Shown one piece after another: positions 5,585 through 7,173 of a stretch of DNA of 7,173 nt (its first letter is position 1; every line of letters begins with the position of its first letter). The notes beneath the pieces are model-generated. The model saw only the letters and a list, made by a program, of their open reading frames with translations, had not been told where the DNA came from and did not search any database. The stretch is from Alkaliphilus sp. Its GTDB lineage: Bacteria; Bacillota; Clostridia; Peptostreptococcales; Thermotaleaceae. The stretch covers positions 1 to 7,173 of the forward strand of contig JAGXRU010000068.1 in the NCBI GenBank assembly GCA_018335765.1, read 5' to 3'. The translations under genes were made by a program, and so were the position numbers.

Positions 5585-5659
5585 CATATAATAATACATT
5601 CAACTAAAAGTCTGCTTTTCCTTCTTTATATCATTTAAATCAGCTTTGATTCATTATGA

Positions 5660-5694
5660 AAAAACCAAATCCTTTTATATTGGACTTGGTTTTT
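5660..5694 (-). terminator. Rho-independent terminator of the molybdopterin-oxidoreductase-like gene
   Basis: Arms 5682-5694 and 5660-5672 form a 13-bp stem when read on the minus strand (AAAAACCAAGTCC with GGATTTGGTTTTT, one G-U pair) with a 9-nt loop and a run of T at the end. In the plus-strand transcript the same position is an A-C mismatch, so the minus direction is favoured. It lies 34 bases past the stop codon. Confidence 0.85.
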
Positions 5695-5728
5695 ATTCAT
5701 ATCTGCTCACCTATGATTTTTGTAAACT

Positions 5729-7173
5729 TTAAAATATCTGTTCTTTTATCAAGTATTCAATAAATTCATTATAGAGATTATTCGTGTTAATAGGTTGTGT
5801 AAATAATTGAGTATCATTCACCACTTGCAATTTCGCTTTTCTGTCAGAGAAGTTATATCCCTCGGTATATAATACCGGACTTCCATTTACAGGCCAGAAA
5901 ACTCCACGATTGTGCAGTTTATTAATTTTAGAATATTCCTGCACGTTCTTGGATATATCTGTCATTATTTCACTAGGCTCTAGGTATTCTATATTTTTAC
6001 TAAGAGCATTAGCAAGTTTAATAATCACCTGCCAATTCTCATATTCTACCAGAGGTTTTATTGCTTGATTAATCTTTTGAATTTTTCTTTCAGAACTGGT
6101 AAAGGTTCCGCAAGATTCGGCAAAACTCACTCCCGGCAATACCACATCCGCCTTTTTAGCTGTTTCTGTCAGATGTGTATCCTGTACCATTAAAAAACCT
6201 ATTCTATTCAGATTTATATGTGAAATATCCTCTCCAAAAACAAGTAGTCCCTTTATACTTTTAGCCTGTATCCCTTCAATGATTTCAGCACTATCTTTCA
6301 GGTTGCTTACATCATTAAGCCCTTGACCATTGTTGTTTGCCTTAAGTTGAATAATCCCACTGCGTGGCTTGCGTATATGATCTGCAATAACTGAAATATT
6401 GGCGAGTATTTTTGCACCGCCAGCTGTAATTCTGTTCTGTTCAAAAACAATCATCGCTTTTTTTGCAGAGCCATAAATCTTTGCAATTTCTTTTGCTTCG
6501 TCACTAACTATAATCATTTCTAAAGCTTTTTCAAGATCATCAAATCCCTCTGTGGTATTTGCCTTAGGTTTATACCCTTGTTCAATAAGTGCCTTCATTA
6601 TTTCTTTTAGAAATAACGTGTTATTTTGGGGATTGATCTTTCTGAAAGCCCATTCGTCTGCCTGTGAATCAAACGGATTGATAACAATTAGCTTTGCCCC
6701 TTTTTCTACAGCTTTCTTTATCTTCAATCCTACTATAGTGTGATTTTTCATAACATTGGAACCAATAAGAATTATTACCTCAGTAGAGAGCAGTTCATCA
6801 AAGGTATTTGTTGAAGCGTCATATCCAAGAACATCTTTGATTCCGCCAGAAATATTATTGAAACAGCAAAAGTTATTTGTTTTTAATATCTCATGACTGA
6901 ATTTTGAAGCTAAAAATATTTCCTCATTGGTATAGCGATCAGACACTGCGACTGCCAGAGAATTGCTTCCATATAGCAAGGACAGCCCTTGAGCCTTTTT
7001 GGCTGTATGAAGCAATGCCTCTTCCCATGACACTTCCTCCAACCTGCCTTCCTTACGAATTAAAGGTTTGGTTATTCGACTTCCTCTTTGAGCCACATCA
7101 AAACCAAATTTTCCTTTAACACATAATAGCCCATGATCCACCGTACTGTCTTTAATCGGCAAGGAACGCACCA
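5729..7173 (-). CDS. Molybdopterin-oxidoreductase-family protein (FdhA/NuoG-like), 5' part beyond the window
   Basis: The frame is open to the right edge; GTG 7171 is internal, since LLCVKGKFGFD (6-16 residues later) holds what is normally the last cysteine of the N-terminal [4Fe-4S] site. The other cysteines and any ferredoxin domains lie outside. The visible 481 residues follow the formate dehydrogenase alpha/NuoG order: VSWEEALLHTAKKAQ (48-62), GSNVMKNHTIVGLKIKKAVE (137-156), GAKLIVINP, NNNGQGLNDV, KGLLVFGEDIS, and VQDTHLTETAKKADVVLPGV followed by FAESCGTFTSSERKIQ. Two things are odd. Where formate dehydrogenases have the Mo-binding Cys or Sec before His, this protein reads TNNFCCFNNISGG (98-110) with no Cys/Sec-His pair. 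It also ends about 55 residues after VFWPVNGSP, which leaves no room for the roughly 110-residue C-terminal dinucleotide-binding domain. It may be an electron-transfer subunit rather than an active oxidoreductase. Confidence 0.85.
   Translation of the reverse strand, partial: VRSLPIKDSTVDHGLLCVKGKFGFDVAQRGSRITKPLIRKEGRLEEVSWEEALLHTAKKAQGLSLLYGSNSLAVAVSDRYTNEEIFLASKFSHEILKTNNFCCFNNISGGIKDVLGYDASTNTFDELLSTEVIILIGSNVMKNHTIVGLKIKKAVEKGAKLIVINPFDSQADEWAFRKINPQNNTLFLKEIMKALIEQGYKPKANTTEGFDDLEKALEMIIVSDEAKEIAKIYGSAKKAMIVFEQNRITAGGAKILANISVIADHIRKPRSGIIQLKANNNGQGLNDVSNLKDSAEIIEGIQAKSIKGLLVFGEDISHINLNRIGFLMVQDTHLTETAKKADVVLPGVSFAESCGTFTSSERKIQKINQAIKPLVEYENWQVIIKLANALSKNIEYLEPSEIMTDISKNVQEYSKINKLHNRGVFWPVNGSPVLYTEGYNFSDRKAKLQVVNDTQLFTQPINTNNLYNEFIEYLIKEQIF

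Noticed and set aside
6552..7119. Plus-strand frames of 60-70 residues opposite the molybdopterin-family gene
   Set aside because: They are antisense by-products of a conserved coding sequence, without ribosome binding sites or domains.
7169..7171. GTG at the right edge as the start of the molybdopterin-family gene
   Set aside because: The conserved iron-sulfur cysteine segment follows within 17 residues, so the remaining cluster cysteines must be encoded upstream.

Overview
The window reads as low-GC Firmicutes DNA, most likely from an anaerobic clostridial relative. It is AT-rich, carries strong AGGAGG-type ribosome binding sites, uses ATG, TTG and probably GTG starts, and has compact rho-independent terminators. 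Its gene content (CoA-acylating aldehyde dehydrogenase, class III omega-aminotransferase, soluble chemoreceptor, formate-dehydrogenase/NuoG-like molybdopterin protein) fits a motile amino-compound-fermenting anaerobe. The species cannot be told from the sequence.

Region 1 (1-2480, plus strand) is the end of a catabolic operon. The C-terminal two thirds of a CoA-acylating aldehyde dehydrogenase is followed, after 73 bases without a terminator, by a complete class III aminotransferase and a 17-bp perfect hairpin. The pair looks able to deaminate an omega-amino compound (taurine is the best guess, beta-alanine or GABA the alternatives) to an aldehyde and convert that to an acyl-CoA. Region 2 (2481-3460) is a single gene for a short membrane-free chemoreceptor. 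It sits behind a candidate flagellar sigma-28/sigma-D promoter and ends in its own terminator, so the organism may sense something related to the neighbouring pathway.

Region 3 (3470-3975, minus strand) seems at first to be 600 bases of non-coding DNA. It actually holds two tandem, diverged copies of a 46-47-residue cysteine-rich protein. They lie behind a perfect consensus TTGACA-N17-TATAAT promoter that is bracketed by a 10-bp inverted repeat, a probable operator. No family assignment is certain; this is the most interesting part of the window. Region 4 (3985-4592, plus strand) diverges from it: a candidate promoter, a 72-residue two-helix membrane protein, and a YbjQ/UPF0145 protein whose start overlaps the end of the membrane-protein gene. 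A 15-bp hairpin surrounds the YbjQ stop codon.

Region 5 (4620-7173, minus strand) has an EamA/DMT-type permease starting at TTG with its own leader. Upstream of it, beyond a clear terminator, is the 3' part of a molybdopterin-oxidoreductase-like gene that runs off the right edge. That protein appears to lack the usual Mo-ligand motif and the C-terminal cofactor-binding domain, so it may be an electron-transfer (NuoG-like) subunit rather than a working formate dehydrogenase.

I saw no tRNA, rRNA, CRISPR, transposase or attachment site.
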